From positions 1 to 24,523 of the forward strand of contig CAZCVI010000104.1 in the NCBI GenBank assembly GCA_964502145.1: DNA of 24,523 nucleotides, written 5' to 3'. Source of the stretch: CAZCVI01 sp964502145. GTDB lineage: Bacteria; Acidobacteriota; Aminicenantia; UBA2199. Under the pieces are notes generated by a model. The model made no database searches. It was not told where the DNA came from and was given only the letters and a program-made list of their open reading frames with translations. This document shows positions 13,757 to 23,569 of this stretch, in pieces; the stretch's first letter is position 1; each line of letters begins with the position of its first letter. The position numbers and the translations under genes are program-made.

Positions 13757-16700
13757 AATCTTTAAAAACAACAATAACGGGCAACTTTTTTCCCGGCGTG
13801 CTTATCGCCCTCATTATTTTTGTGATAAGCTCATTCGTCTATGCCAAGGAGGAAGGCAATCGGATTCGCTTTAAACATCTTTCCATTGAGGATGGATTGT
13901 CAGAAGTGGCAGTCTGGTGTATAACTCAAGATAGTAGAGGGTTTATGTGGTTCGGTACCCAGGATGGGCTAAATCGGTACGATGGATACCAATTCAAGAT
14001 TTATAAAAATATACAAGGTGACAAGAAATCCCTGTCTGACAATTTTATCCTTTGCCTTCATAAAGACCAAGATGGCTTTTTATGGATAGGCACCAAGGCT
14101 GGAGGAGTAAATAAATTTGATCCCAATACCGAAGAGTTTACTCGTTATCCATTTGAATCACTGGGTGGCAAAAAATTTAATACCGATGATGTCAAAGTCA
14201 TCTTCAAAGATACATCCAAGGTCCTTTGGGTGGGAACAGAGGGGGGTGGACTGAAACAATTGGCTCAAAAGACTGGAAACATTATTTCCTACACGAATGT
14301 ACCCAAGAACTTCGGGAATATCATCAATACTATTTATGAAGATACGGCGAGAATTCTCTGGGTGGGTACAGAGACAGGCTTGTATCAGCTTGATCGAAAC
14401 AAAGGGGAATTCCAGCAATACAAATCCAATGAAACCAATTCCGCGAGCTTTTCCTGTGCAAATGTAACAGCCATTGGCGAGGATCACCATAAAAACTTGT
14501 GGATTGGCACCAATGGCACGGGGCTTTTTAAATTGGATCAAAAAACCGGAAGGTCTGTTTCTTATGCAAAAGACCAGACAAAGCCTTATGATCTGCCAAG
14601 TAATAACATCAAATGTCTATATTCTGACCATAATAATATACTATGGGTTGGAACAGAGTTGGGAGTGAGTATACTGGAACCTGGGTCAGGGCATTTTATT
14701 CATTATAAACATAAACCAAACGACCGTTTAAGTCTGGGTGACGGGGAGTCTCTATCCATATTCGAAAATCAAGAAGGAATAATCTGGATCGGGGCTTATG
14801 GTGATGGTGTAAATATCTATGACCCATCTTTTAACCAGTTTCAACTATATCGGAGTGAAAGTGGTAACCCTAAAAGCTTAAGCGGCAATTCAACTTGGGC
14901 GATACTCGAAGATAGAGAAAAGATTCTTTGGATTGGTATATATCAAAAAGGATTAAATCGTGTAAATCGCAAAACTGGGGAATACAGGATTTATTTACCA
15001 GAAAAAGATGTCCGTTGCATTATTGAAGACTACGAAAAAAAAATATTATGGATTGGCACCAAAGGACATGGTTTGATTGCTTTCGATTCCCAAAAATGCG
15101 AACCGATTCCAGAGAAAGAAGCTGGCACCAGCGGTTTAAATGATACCGAAGTGACGTCCCTATTTCAAGCACGTTCCGGGGACTTGTGGATTGGTACAAG
15201 GCAGGGCGGACTGAATAAATTCAACCCTAAAACCAAAATGTTTTCCTCTTTCACCCATGATGGTCAAGAGTCGAAAAGTCTCAGTCACAATTTTGTCAGG
15301 GCTATACTGGAAGATACAAAAGGTAGACTTTGGATTGGAACAGAAGGTGGCGGGTTAAATCAATTGGCAAATGGGATATTTATCCACTATCTGCATGAGG
15401 AAAAGAGGGATGATAGTTTAAGCCACAATCGCATTAAAGCCATCCACGAAGATAAAAACCATACACTCTGGATTGGAACAGAGGGCGGCGGGATAAATAA
15501 ACTTGTTGACTCAGAGCATGGTATCTTCAAATCTTACCGTGAAAAAGATGGCCTTTCCAGCGACACCGTTTACGGTATTCTTGAAGATAAGCAAAATAAT
15601 CTCTGGTTGAGTACCAATCGAGGATTATCCCGCTTCAACCCAACAATAGAAAAATTTAAAAACTACAATGATAAGGATGGATTGCAAGGCAATGAATTTA
15701 ATACCGGTGCATTTTTTAAAAACAAGAATACCGGCGAAATGTTCTTCGGTGGGGATAAAGGCTTTAATGCTTTTTTTTCTTGGAATATTAAAAAAGACAA
15801 ATTTGAGCCTCCAATAGTAATTACCGAGTTCCATGTTCTTAATAAACCAATTTTTTATAATTCAAATGCAACAGGTTCTTCCCCAAACACCAAAACGCTT
15901 CCCAAACCCCTTTCATACAAGGAGGACATGATCTCTTTTGAATTTGCTGCCTTACAATATTCCAATACCAGCAAGAATAAATATCAATACCAATTGGAAG
16001 GCTTTGATGAGAAGCCGATCAATGGCGAAGCAAAAAATCGGCGGGCCACATACACCAACCTTCCAGCAGGAAAATATACCTTCAGGGTGTGGGGCTGCAA
16101 TAAAGATGGGCAATGGAGCCCACGCAGAACATCAATAGAACTAAGAATTCTACCTGCTCCCTGGTTTACATGGTGGGCTTTTTGCCTTTACTTTATGGTG
16201 CTGGTCACAATAGTGTTCTGGTATGTGAGGTATCAACAGAAAAAAATTGCATATGAACATGAGGCGAATGAACGACTGGAAAAAAGGGTGAAGCTACGGA
16301 CCCAGGAATTAGATAAAAAAAAAGAGGCGTTGGAACAAATCAATCAAATCGTGCAGTCCATTAATGCAGAAATGAATTTCAACGAACTGCTCTATAAAAT
16401 CTTAAGTGTCACAAAAATGATTAAGGGTTCAGATGTAGCTTCTGCCCTAGTCTGGGACACAGAGATTAAAAAGTTTGTCTTTCAAGCTGTTTGTGATTGC
16501 GAGCCCAAGGAATTTGAAGCCTTAAAAAAATTGCAGTTCACCGAGGAAGATGCTGAAAAACGCTATGTCCATGGTTCGGAAAAAATTGATGATGACATTT
16601 TTATGGCTAAACACGTGAGCCAACGTTTTCTATCGGATAAAATCGAATCCTTCTGCATTCCCAAAGCCATGTTGATCACTCGCATCAGGATTGAAGGTAA

Positions 16701-17664
16701 AACCCTAGCCTATTTTATCTTTGACAATATGCAAAACGAAAACGCATTTGATGACCAAGACAGGCTCTTGATGCAAAATTTAAAAGAGCATTTTGTCGCT
16801 GCTTTCAAAAAAACCATTCTTATCTCGCAACTGGAGAAAAGAAACTCGGAATTGGAAAAAATCCAAGACCAATTGATCCAAGCTGAAAAATTGTCCAGTT
16901 TGGGTACAATGTTGGCAGGAGTCGCCCATGAACTTAACAATCCTGCTGCCGCTATCCTTTTGAATTCAGAATATTTCTACAAAGAATGGGCTCACATCGA
17001 AGGTCTTTTGGATGAGCAATATAAAATCAATAACGAGATCTACATTGGAGGGCTACCCTATGCTGAAGCCAAAGAGGAGATATCTAAATTAATAATCGGA
17101 CTCATCAAAAGCGCCGAACATATCCAGAATGTGGTTAAAGAATTAAAAGAATATTCGGGAAAAACAAGCTCTTTAGACCGGAATCCCGTGGATATCAATA
17201 AGGTCATCCAATCGGCCATTATTTTAACGCGCAATAAAATTAAAAAATCCACTCATAAATTCATCTTTCAACCAGGAGATGGATTACCGGAAATCTTGGG
17301 CAGCACGTCAAGATTGGCACAAGTGATGGTTAACCTCATTCAAAATGCCTGCGATGCACTTGCGGACGATAGCAAAGGAATCTATATCAAAACATCCTAT
17401 AATAGGAAAGATGGTGAAATCATTGTTCAGGTCACGGATGAAGGCGAAGGGATTGAAGAAAAAAACCTGAAATCCATTACCGATCCTTTCTTCACCACCA
17501 AACGAAGCATTGGTGGCACAGGACTTGGGCTGTCCATTTCAGCCAAAATTATCCAAGATCATCAAGGCCAAATGATTTTTAATTCAACACCGGGAAAAGG
17601 TACGACTGTTATTATCCAGTTACCCGTAACTCGTACCAAAGAAAAAGTCCACTCAAACTACTGA
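13753..17664 (+). CDS. Two-component sensor histidine kinase with 14-blade periplasmic propeller
   Basis: 1303-aa membrane sensor. An N-terminal signal/anchor (11-31) leads into fourteen Reg_prop blades, with signature tryptophans near residues 66, 111, 159, 203, 250, 297, 345, 393, 433, 479, 527, 573 and 618 plus a final MFFGG blade, enough for two seven-bladed propellers. A Y_Y_Y domain (about 725-800, ending TYTNLPAGKYTFRVWG), a membrane span (about 804-826), a coiled coil and a GAF-like domain (about 870-1020) follow. The kinase core has phospho-acceptor His1059 (GVAHELNNP), N-box Asn1198 (NLIQNACDAL), DEGEGI (1229-1234), DPFFTTK and GTGLGL (1255-1260). Unlike Bacteroidetes hybrid (HTCS) sensors it has no receiver or AraC domain. 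The ligand is unknown. AAGGAG lies 9 nt before ATG. A close paralogue follows directly downstream. Confidence 0.93.
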   Translation: MKSLKTTITGNFFPGVLIALIIFVISSFVYAKEEGNRIRFKHLSIEDGLSEVAVWCITQDSRGFMWFGTQDGLNRYDGYQFKIYKNIQGDKKSLSDNFILCLHKDQDGFLWIGTKAGGVNKFDPNTEEFTRYPFESLGGKKFNTDDVKVIFKDTSKVLWVGTEGGGLKQLAQKTGNIISYTNVPKNFGNIINTIYEDTARILWVGTETGLYQLDRNKGEFQQYKSNETNSASFSCANVTAIGEDHHKNLWIGTNGTGLFKLDQKTGRSVSYAKDQTKPYDLPSNNIKCLYSDHNNILWVGTELGVSILEPGSGHFIHYKHKPNDRLSLGDGESLSIFENQEGIIWIGAYGDGVNIYDPSFNQFQLYRSESGNPKSLSGNSTWAILEDREKILWIGIYQKGLNRVNRKTGEYRIYLPEKDVRCIIEDYEKKILWIGTKGHGLIAFDSQKCEPIPEKEAGTSGLNDTEVTSLFQARSGDLWIGTRQGGLNKFNPKTKMFSSFTHDGQESKSLSHNFVRAILEDTKGRLWIGTEGGGLNQLANGIFIHYLHEEKRDDSLSHNRIKAIHEDKNHTLWIGTEGGGINKLVDSEHGIFKSYREKDGLSSDTVYGILEDKQNNLWLSTNRGLSRFNPTIEKFKNYNDKDGLQGNEFNTGAFFKNKNTGEMFFGGDKGFNAFFSWNIKKDKFEPPIVITEFHVLNKPIFYNSNATGSSPNTKTLPKPLSYKEDMISFEFAALQYSNTSKNKYQYQLEGFDEKPINGEAKNRRATYTNLPAGKYTFRVWGCNKDGQWSPRRTSIELRILPAPWFTWWAFCLYFMVLVTIVFWYVRYQQKKIAYEHEANERLEKRVKLRTQELDKKKEALEQINQIVQSINAEMNFNELLYKILSVTKMIKGSDVASALVWDTEIKKFVFQAVCDCEPKEFEALKKLQFTEEDAEKRYVHGSEKIDDDIFMAKHVSQRFLSDKIESFCIPKAMLITRIRIEGKTLAYFIFDNMQNENAFDDQDRLLMQNLKEHFVAAFKKTILISQLEKRNSELEKIQDQLIQAEKLSSLGTMLAGVAHELNNPAAAILLNSEYFYKEWAHIEGLLDEQYKINNEIYIGGLPYAEAKEEISKLIIGLIKSAEHIQNVVKELKEYSGKTSSLDRNPVDINKVIQSAIILTRNKIKKSTHKFIFQPGDGLPEILGSTSRLAQVMVNLIQNACDALADDSKGIYIKTSYNRKDGEIIVQVTDEGEGIEEKNLKSITDPFFTTKRSIGGTGLGLSISAKIIQDHQGQMIFNSTPGKGTTVIIQLPVTRTKEKVHSNY

Positions 17665-17676
17665 GGAAGCAGTATC

Positions 17677-17826
17677 ATGAAGACAAGTTCAACCATATAT
17701 GATAAATTAACAAATTGCCAGCTAGTCAAACACAACTCACTATTTTGCCATGTGAAAAAAATAAAATTGTTGAGTTTCAGTTCTAAAGGGAGTATAATTT
17801 TTGGAGGAGGAAATTATGAACTTTAA
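17677..17826 (+). CDS. Possible 49-aa ORF overlapping the second kinase start
   Basis: ATG at 17677 opens a frame of 49 codons that ends 11 nt inside the second kinase gene. GGAAG lies about 8 nt upstream. The last residues (FGGGNYEL) are simply the kinase ribosome binding site read in this frame. I see no family. It may be a coupling leader or a chance frame. Confidence 0.2.
   Translation: MKTSSTIYDKLTNCQLVKHNSLFCHVKKIKLLSFSSKGSIIFGGGNYEL
17770..17798 (+). promoter_or_regulatory. Sigma70-type promoter before the second sensor kinase
   Basis: TTGAGT (17770-17775) and TATAAT (17793-17798) with exactly 17 bp between them. A start near 17804-17806 would give an mRNA leader of only about 11 nt, beginning within the GGAGGAGG ribosome binding site. 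Confidence 0.55.
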
Positions 17827-20800
17827 TACCAGAGGGTATAGGAAGGGGAAAACAGCGGCAGTGGCGATGCTTGTTTTCTGTATTTTGAGCGCCTGTCTTT
17901 TTGCACAAAGTGATAAAATTCGTTTTAAACATCTTTCTGGAGTAGATGGGTTGTCCCAGGAAGTGGTCAGTTGTATTATTCAAGACAAAAAAGGGTTTAT
18001 GTGGTTTGCCACTCAGGATGGGTTAAATCGGTACGATGGCCTAAAATTTAAAATCTATAAAAATGATCCCAAAGATGAATCTGCAATATCTGACAAGCGT
18101 ATCTTATGCATTTATGAAGATCATGAAGGCATTCTCTGGATAGGGACAAAGGATGGTGGATTGAATAGATTTTACCGGGAAAAAGATAGTTTCAAAAATT
18201 TTAAGGATTACCCAAAGGCTGCACTTATATTGGGTGATTATGATGTACAAACAATTTGCGAAGGCCCAAATGGTGTTTTGTGGATTGGAACTTATGGCGG
18301 CGGGTTGCTCAGATTGGATAAAAAGGGTTCTACTCCTGAATTCAAGGGTTATACAACCCAAGATGGTCTGCTGAGTGATAATAATATTAATGTCATAATC
18401 AATGGTCAGAATAATGTATTATGGATTGGAACACAAAAAGGTCTGGATTCCTTTGATCAGAATACAGGGGAATTTTCTCACTATGAAATTGAGGCGTCTC
18501 CAAAAAAAAGTTCGAGAAATGAAGTAACAGCTATTTGTGAAGTTCTGGGACAGTTTTGGATTGGGACTCGGAGTGGCGGATTATATACATTCAGCACTAA
18601 AAAAGGCTTTTCTCTCCAAAATCAAAATAAGCCCACCGATTCAATGGAAAATCCTATCCGTTGTCTTTATAAAGACAGAAACGAGATGTTGTGGGTTGGC
18701 ACTCAAAAAAAGCTGATTCAAATAAATCCTCAAAATGGCGACTCCATTGAATTTGAGAATAATAACTTAGACAGCTATAGTTTAAATAATAACGAGGTTT
18801 TGTCAATTTGGCAAGATCAATCCGGTATCATTTGGTTTGGCACCTATGGGGGTGGTTTGAATATCTACGATCCAGGATTCCAAGTTTTTAAACTCTATAC
18901 CAAGGAAAAAAATAAACTTAGCCATAATATCATCTGGTCAATCCTTGTGGATATGAAAAAAAGACTTTGGATTGGGACATATAACGGAGGATTAAACTTG
19001 CTTGATCGAAAAACCGGAAAAATAACTCCTTTTTTGGAAAAAGAGGATGTTCGTTGCATACATGAAGACAAAAACACCGGGCTATTGTGGATCGGTACGC
19101 ATGGCAATGGCTTAATAAAATTTGACCCAGAAACCGGGGCACTAGAAAAAATCACTAAGGGGTTGAGTGATGGAAAAGTTATATGTATCTATCAACAACC
19201 CAATTCCGATGAAATGTGGCTTGGAACATACGATAGAGGATTAAATCATTATAACCTGAAAACCGGCGTATTTAAAGCTTACAACTATAAAAACGACGAT
19301 CCTGAAAGTATCAGTAATGATAGAGTCAGGGTTATCCTGAAAGATAAGGATGGAATACTCTGGATCGGAACAGAAGGTGGTGGGTTGAATCGATTTATTC
19401 CTGAAACAGGTAAATTTAAACGCTATTTACCCGAGAAAAAGAATCCCAATGGCTTGAGTCACAATCGAGTTAGGTCTATCTATCAAGATCGATTGAATAG
19501 AATCTGGATCGGAACGGAAGGCGGGGGGTTGAATCTCCTTGTTGATAAAGATAAGGGATATTTTAAATCCTATGGGCTATTAAACACCTATGTGCCCAAT
19601 GATACTATTTATGGAATACTGGAAGATAATGCGGATAATCTCTGGATGAGTACCAACAGCGGTTTATTTAAAGTTTCCATTACAAAAGACAAAAAAAATG
19701 CTGAGGAAATTTCCATTAAAAATTATGATTTTCAAGATGGTTTGCAGAGTAATGAGTTCAATACCGGGGCCTTCTTCAAAAATAAGGAAACCGAGGAGAT
19801 GTTTTTTGGAGGCCCCAAGGGCTTTAATTCCTTCTTCCCTAAAGAGATTACAGAAGACCAAAATAAGCCACCCATTATCTTTACCGATTTCCTTTTAAAT
19901 AATATCCCCCAGAAAATTCACTCAAAAGATGAAAAGTCCCCTTTGGAAAAGGTGATCGACGAAACCAAATCCTTAACTCTAACATACAATCAGAGCATGA
20001 TTACCCTTGAATTTGCGGCTCTGACCTATGCCAATCCGAATAAAAATAAATACAAATATCAATTAGTAGACTATGATTATCAATTAGTAGACTATGATAA
20101 AATATGGCTTGAAACCGATGCTAAAAATAACCGTGCCACCTATACCAACCTTTCGGCAGGTGAATATATATTCAAGGTCAAAGGCTTTAATAAAGATGGT
20201 GTATGGAGCGAAAAAGAAGCATCCATAAAATTAATCATCCTGCCACCACCTTGGAAGACATGGTGGGCTTACCTTCTATACTTTTTAGTATTGGCTACGA
20301 TCGTATTTCGATTTGTGCGGGCAAAAAAAACTCTGGCAAAAAAAGTGAAAGAACGGACAAAGTTTCTGGAAAACATCGACAATATTGTCAAATCGATTAA
20401 TGCCGAAATGCGATTTAAAGACCTTCTGCAGAAAATTTTAAAAGAAACACTAGTCATAAAAGGAGTGAAGAAAGCTTCTGCCCTGGTCTGGGACCCGGAA
20501 TTTAAACGATATTTTTTTAAAGCCACAGTGGGTTATGATCTCAATGAATTGAAGCAGATTGATTTCTCAGAGGAAGAAGCGGAAGCTCGCTATATAGAAG
20601 GGACTGAAAAAATTGATCAGGATATTTTTATAGTCCGAGATGCCAGCAAACAACCGCATTTCGATAAAATAGCGGATACTATCCGGTCAAAATCCATGCT
20701 GACCATGCGAATATGTTTTGAAAATAAACCTCAAGCCTATTTCGTTTTTGGGAATAGAGACCAAAAAAATGCTTTTTTTGACCAGGATATTAAACTGTTA

Positions 20801-21685
20801 CAAAAGTTAAAAGATCATATCGTGGAAGCATTTAAAAAGACCCAGTTAATCCAGCAATTGCAGGAGAAAAACAATGAGTTGAAAGAAATTTCGGACCAAT
20901 TAATCCAGGCAGAAAAACTGTCCAGTATGGGAACCTTGTTGGCTGGTATCGCCCATGAACTCTCCAACCCTGCCGGTACCATCCTAATGAATGCCGAATG
21001 GTTCTCCAAAGCTTGGAAAGACATTTCTTCCTTTTTAGATCAATATGATGCCAATAAGAAGTTGGTAATCGCCAACCTTCCTTATTTTGAATCCAAGACT
21101 GAAATCGATAACCTCATCCCTGGCCTGCTGGATAGTTCATTACGCATAAAAAATATGTTGGAAGATTTAAAAAATATCTCCCGTAAAGAAGATGGCACAA
21201 ATCGAGAATCAGTCCGAATAAATGGGGTTATCCAGTTTGCTTTCCGTTTAACTCAGAATATGATAAAAAAATCCACGCAGAATTTTTTAATGGAGCTTGG
21301 TGATAATATCCCGGAATTCATGGGAAATTCTCAACATTTGAGCCAGGTATTTGTGAATCTGATTCTCAATGCCTGTGATGCCTTACCGGATAATACTCGT
21401 GGTATTTCAATATCCACAAATTACAATCCAAAAACCAATGATATCCTGGTCCAAGTAAAAGATGAAGGTGAAGGGATAAGTCAACAAAATTTAGACAAAA
21501 TCAAAGACCCTTTTTTTACCACAAGACGAAACACGGGGGGCATGGGCCTCGGTCTATCCATTTCCCAAAAAATTATCCAAGATGAACACCACGGTCGTAT
21601 AGATTTCGATTCCACACTTGGCAAAGGAACCACGGTTTCCGTGTCCTTACCCACCCAGCCATTTAAAGAAAAAAATAATCAATAA
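17816..21685 (+). CDS. Second propeller sensor histidine kinase, paralogue of the first
   Basis: 1289-aa sensor with the same architecture as the kinase ending at 17664: signal segment (about 12-30, which contains LSAC and so could be a lipobox), fourteen propeller blades (Trp near 63, 108, 156, 203, 248, 293, 340, 385, 425, 468, 516, 564, 610, then MFFGG), Y_Y_Y domain (about 725-808), membrane span (about 813-834), GAF-like domain (about 860-1010), and kinase core with His1047 (GIAHELSNP), Asn1185, DEGEGI, DPFFTTR and GMGLGL. The ATG at 17816 has GGAGGAGG just upstream; a TTG at 17801 is too close to the promoter. An exact 21-bp tandem duplication adds a second YQLVDYD in the Y_Y_Y domain. 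No receiver domain is attached. The receiver gene follows after 17 bp. Confidence 0.93.
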   Translation: MNFNTRGYRKGKTAAVAMLVFCILSACLFAQSDKIRFKHLSGVDGLSQEVVSCIIQDKKGFMWFATQDGLNRYDGLKFKIYKNDPKDESAISDKRILCIYEDHEGILWIGTKDGGLNRFYREKDSFKNFKDYPKAALILGDYDVQTICEGPNGVLWIGTYGGGLLRLDKKGSTPEFKGYTTQDGLLSDNNINVIINGQNNVLWIGTQKGLDSFDQNTGEFSHYEIEASPKKSSRNEVTAICEVLGQFWIGTRSGGLYTFSTKKGFSLQNQNKPTDSMENPIRCLYKDRNEMLWVGTQKKLIQINPQNGDSIEFENNNLDSYSLNNNEVLSIWQDQSGIIWFGTYGGGLNIYDPGFQVFKLYTKEKNKLSHNIIWSILVDMKKRLWIGTYNGGLNLLDRKTGKITPFLEKEDVRCIHEDKNTGLLWIGTHGNGLIKFDPETGALEKITKGLSDGKVICIYQQPNSDEMWLGTYDRGLNHYNLKTGVFKAYNYKNDDPESISNDRVRVILKDKDGILWIGTEGGGLNRFIPETGKFKRYLPEKKNPNGLSHNRVRSIYQDRLNRIWIGTEGGGLNLLVDKDKGYFKSYGLLNTYVPNDTIYGILEDNADNLWMSTNSGLFKVSITKDKKNAEEISIKNYDFQDGLQSNEFNTGAFFKNKETEEMFFGGPKGFNSFFPKEITEDQNKPPIIFTDFLLNNIPQKIHSKDEKSPLEKVIDETKSLTLTYNQSMITLEFAALTYANPNKNKYKYQLVDYDYQLVDYDKIWLETDAKNNRATYTNLSAGEYIFKVKGFNKDGVWSEKEASIKLIILPPPWKTWWAYLLYFLVLATIVFRFVRAKKTLAKKVKERTKFLENIDNIVKSINAEMRFKDLLQKILKETLVIKGVKKASALVWDPEFKRYFFKATVGYDLNELKQIDFSEEEAEARYIEGTEKIDQDIFIVRDASKQPHFDKIADTIRSKSMLTMRICFENKPQAYFVFGNRDQKNAFFDQDIKLLQKLKDHIVEAFKKTQLIQQLQEKNNELKEISDQLIQAEKLSSMGTLLAGIAHELSNPAGTILMNAEWFSKAWKDISSFLDQYDANKKLVIANLPYFESKTEIDNLIPGLLDSSLRIKNMLEDLKNISRKEDGTNRESVRINGVIQFAFRLTQNMIKKSTQNFLMELGDNIPEFMGNSQHLSQVFVNLILNACDALPDNTRGISISTNYNPKTNDILVQVKDEGEGISQQNLDKIKDPFFTTRRNTGGMGLGLSISQKIIQDEHHGRIDFDSTLGKGTTVSVSLPTQPFKEKNNQ
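20057..20098 (+). repeat. Exact 21-bp in-frame tandem duplication
   Basis: Two identical 21-bp units (20057-20077 and 20078-20098) each encode YQLVDYD in the Y_Y_Y domain of the second kinase. The first kinase has a single equivalent (YQLEGFD). Identity at every third position shows that the event is recent. Confidence 0.95.
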
Positions 21686-21702
21686 AATTTCACGGAGGTG
21701 AT

Positions 21703-22098
21703 ATGATGAGTAATAATGAAGAAAAAGTGTTTTCCGATTATCCCATATTGTTAGTGGATGACGAGGAACATTTTTTGCATAGTATGTTTATGACATTAAA
21801 ATCAGCCGGTATATCCAATGTTGAAAAATGCCAGGATAGCCGGAAAGTAATTTCCCTGCTTAAAGAGAAGCGGTTTTCTCTCATTCTTTTGGATATTTTG
21901 ATGCCTTACCTTCAGGGTGATGAATTGCTACCCCAAATACTGGAAGAACAACCCGATGTGAAAGTTATTATGCTGACAGCGGTTAAAGAAGTTGAGACTG
22001 CGGTAGAATGTTTGAGTATTGGCGCCTTTGATTATTTGGTTAAACCGATTAAATCTTCAGAATTAATTGAAAAAGTAAAAAATGCCTTGGAGAAATGA
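21703..22098 (+). CDS. Stand-alone response-regulator receiver (CheY-like)
   Basis: 131-aa single receiver domain with all key residues: acidic pair Asp19-Asp20 (LLVDDEE), phospho-acceptor Asp64 (LILLDILMP), Thr92 (MLTA) and Lys114 (DYLVKP). There is no output domain. An excellent GGAGGTGAT ribosome binding site precedes ATGATG, and the gene lies 17 bp after the second kinase, so it is probably co-transcribed. It is the likely phosphate acceptor of the neighbouring kinases, because the next gene's receiver cannot be phosphorylated in the normal way. Confidence 0.93.
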   Translation: MMSNNEEKVFSDYPILLVDDEEHFLHSMFMTLKSAGISNVEKCQDSRKVISLLKEKRFSLILLDILMPYLQGDELLPQILEEQPDVKVIMLTAVKEVETAVECLSIGAFDYLVKPIKSSELIEKVKNALEK

Positions 22099-22102
22099 GA
22101 CT

Positions 22103-23569
22103 ATGACGAATGATAAAAGAAATCCAATAGACCCAGTATTGATTGTAGACGACGATAAACCATTTACGGAGTTAATCGAAAGGGATTTAAATTTAAAATC
22201 TATAAATCATGTCAAAGTTTGCCAGGATGGAAGTGCATTGAACTCGAAAGAGGAGATTGATAAATATTCTTTTATCCTGCTGAATATTTCCATGCCTTCC
22301 ATTAAAGGAAAAGAGGCTGCAATTAAAATTCTTGAGGAGCATCCCAAAATTCCGGTTATCTTTATATCAACAGATGGAAGCTTGAATGATGCTGTAAAAT
22401 ACATGAAGCAGGGAGCACTTTACTATTATATCAAAAAAAAGATTGATCATTCCAAGTTGATTGATCAAATTTGTCAGGGAGTCAGGTTATATGAAAGTAT
22501 CAAGCCGATCATCACTGTAAGCAAAAAAATGAGACTCATTTTTTCTGAAATTGGAAGAATCGCTCCAACAAATGTACATGTTTTTATAAGAGGGGGAACC
22601 GGTGTGGGTAAGGAACTTGTCGCCGAAGCAATTCATAATATGAGCCATAGAAAAATAACAGGTGAATATGTAAGGGTGAATATTGCTTGTTTTGATAGAA
22701 ATCTTTTTGCAAATGAAATATTTGGACACACAAAGGGTGCTTATACTACAGCAGGAGCTAGTCACGATGGATTTTTAAAAAAAGCAAATACAGGTACTCT
22801 CTTTTTGGATGAAATAGGTGATCTGGAATCTGAATCCCAGACAAAGTTGCTACGGTTGCTTGAAGATGGAACATATTTTAGATTAGGATCTACCGAAGAA
22901 GTTAAATCAGATTCTCGGATTATTGTTGCAACCAATAAAAACATTGAGGAGGATATGAGACTTGAAAAATTCCGGGCTGATTTTTTTCAGCGATTGAAAA
23001 AATTTACCATCACGATTCCACCCTTAAGAGAACGAAAAGAGGATATTCCATTGTTGGTTGACCATTTCATTAAAAAAACCTCTATAAAGCATAATTTGAA
23101 TAAACCAATTCCAGATAAAGAATTCATTCAGTCACTTATTTGCCATGATTTTAAAGGGAATATCCGTGAATTAGAGGGTTTGATTGAAGGCCTTGTTATT
23201 CGATTTCATTGTTTAGAAAAACTGACATCTGAAATGCTTGAAGAATACCTTGAGAAAGGGTTTGTAAAGACCGATCCCACTTTCATTCAAGACCAAATCC
23301 AGCCCGATACCCAAGTGAGTAATCCAGAGCTGGGTATCCCAACTTTTATTGAAGTGGAAGCCAGTTACTATCAGGAATTGCTCAGCCGTACAGATGGAGA
23401 TCAAACCAAAGCGGCAAAGATGGCTGATTTGGAAAGAAGAACCTTCAATAATAGATTGAAAGCCATAGAAGGTAAACTGCAGGAGAAGGGAAAGAATTTC
23501 AACGGCATACTTCCGTTGACCGAATTGGTGAAGCAATTCCCTCCCAAGAATGGGAATATTAAAAATTGA
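22103..23569 (+). CDS. NtrC-type sigma54 activator with pseudo-receiver
   Basis: 488-aa regulator: receiver (about 10-130), AAA+ sigma54-activator domain (about 138-370) and C-terminal Fis-type helix-turn-helix (about 420-456, GDQTKAAKMADLERRTFNNR). In the receiver the phospho-acceptor position is Asn61 (FILLNISMP) instead of Asp, and the usual KP motif reads KK. The AAA+ domain has Walker A GGTGVGKE (164-171), Walker B TLFLDEIGDL, arginine-finger region FRADFFQRL, and GNIRELEG. The sigma54-contact loop is GAYTTA (212-217) rather than GAFTGA. An ATG at 22082 lies inside the preceding gene; 22103 is preferred because GGAG precedes it and homology begins soon after. Activity must be controlled without normal phosphorylation, perhaps through the neighbouring receiver. 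Confidence 0.92.
   Translation: MTNDKRNPIDPVLIVDDDKPFTELIERDLNLKSINHVKVCQDGSALNSKEEIDKYSFILLNISMPSIKGKEAAIKILEEHPKIPVIFISTDGSLNDAVKYMKQGALYYYIKKKIDHSKLIDQICQGVRLYESIKPIITVSKKMRLIFSEIGRIAPTNVHVFIRGGTGVGKELVAEAIHNMSHRKITGEYVRVNIACFDRNLFANEIFGHTKGAYTTAGASHDGFLKKANTGTLFLDEIGDLESESQTKLLRLLEDGTYFRLGSTEEVKSDSRIIVATNKNIEEDMRLEKFRADFFQRLKKFTITIPPLRERKEDIPLLVDHFIKKTSIKHNLNKPIPDKEFIQSLICHDFKGNIRELEGLIEGLVIRFHCLEKLTSEMLEEYLEKGFVKTDPTFIQDQIQPDTQVSNPELGIPTFIEVEASYYQELLSRTDGDQTKAAKMADLERRTFNNRLKAIEGKLQEKGKNFNGILPLTELVKQFPPKNGNIKN

Noticed and set aside
22082..22102. Earlier start of the NtrC-type gene within the receiver gene
   Set aside because: It would overlap the upstream gene by 17 nt and has no ribosome binding site; the ATG at 22103 follows GGAG and fits the receiver domain start.
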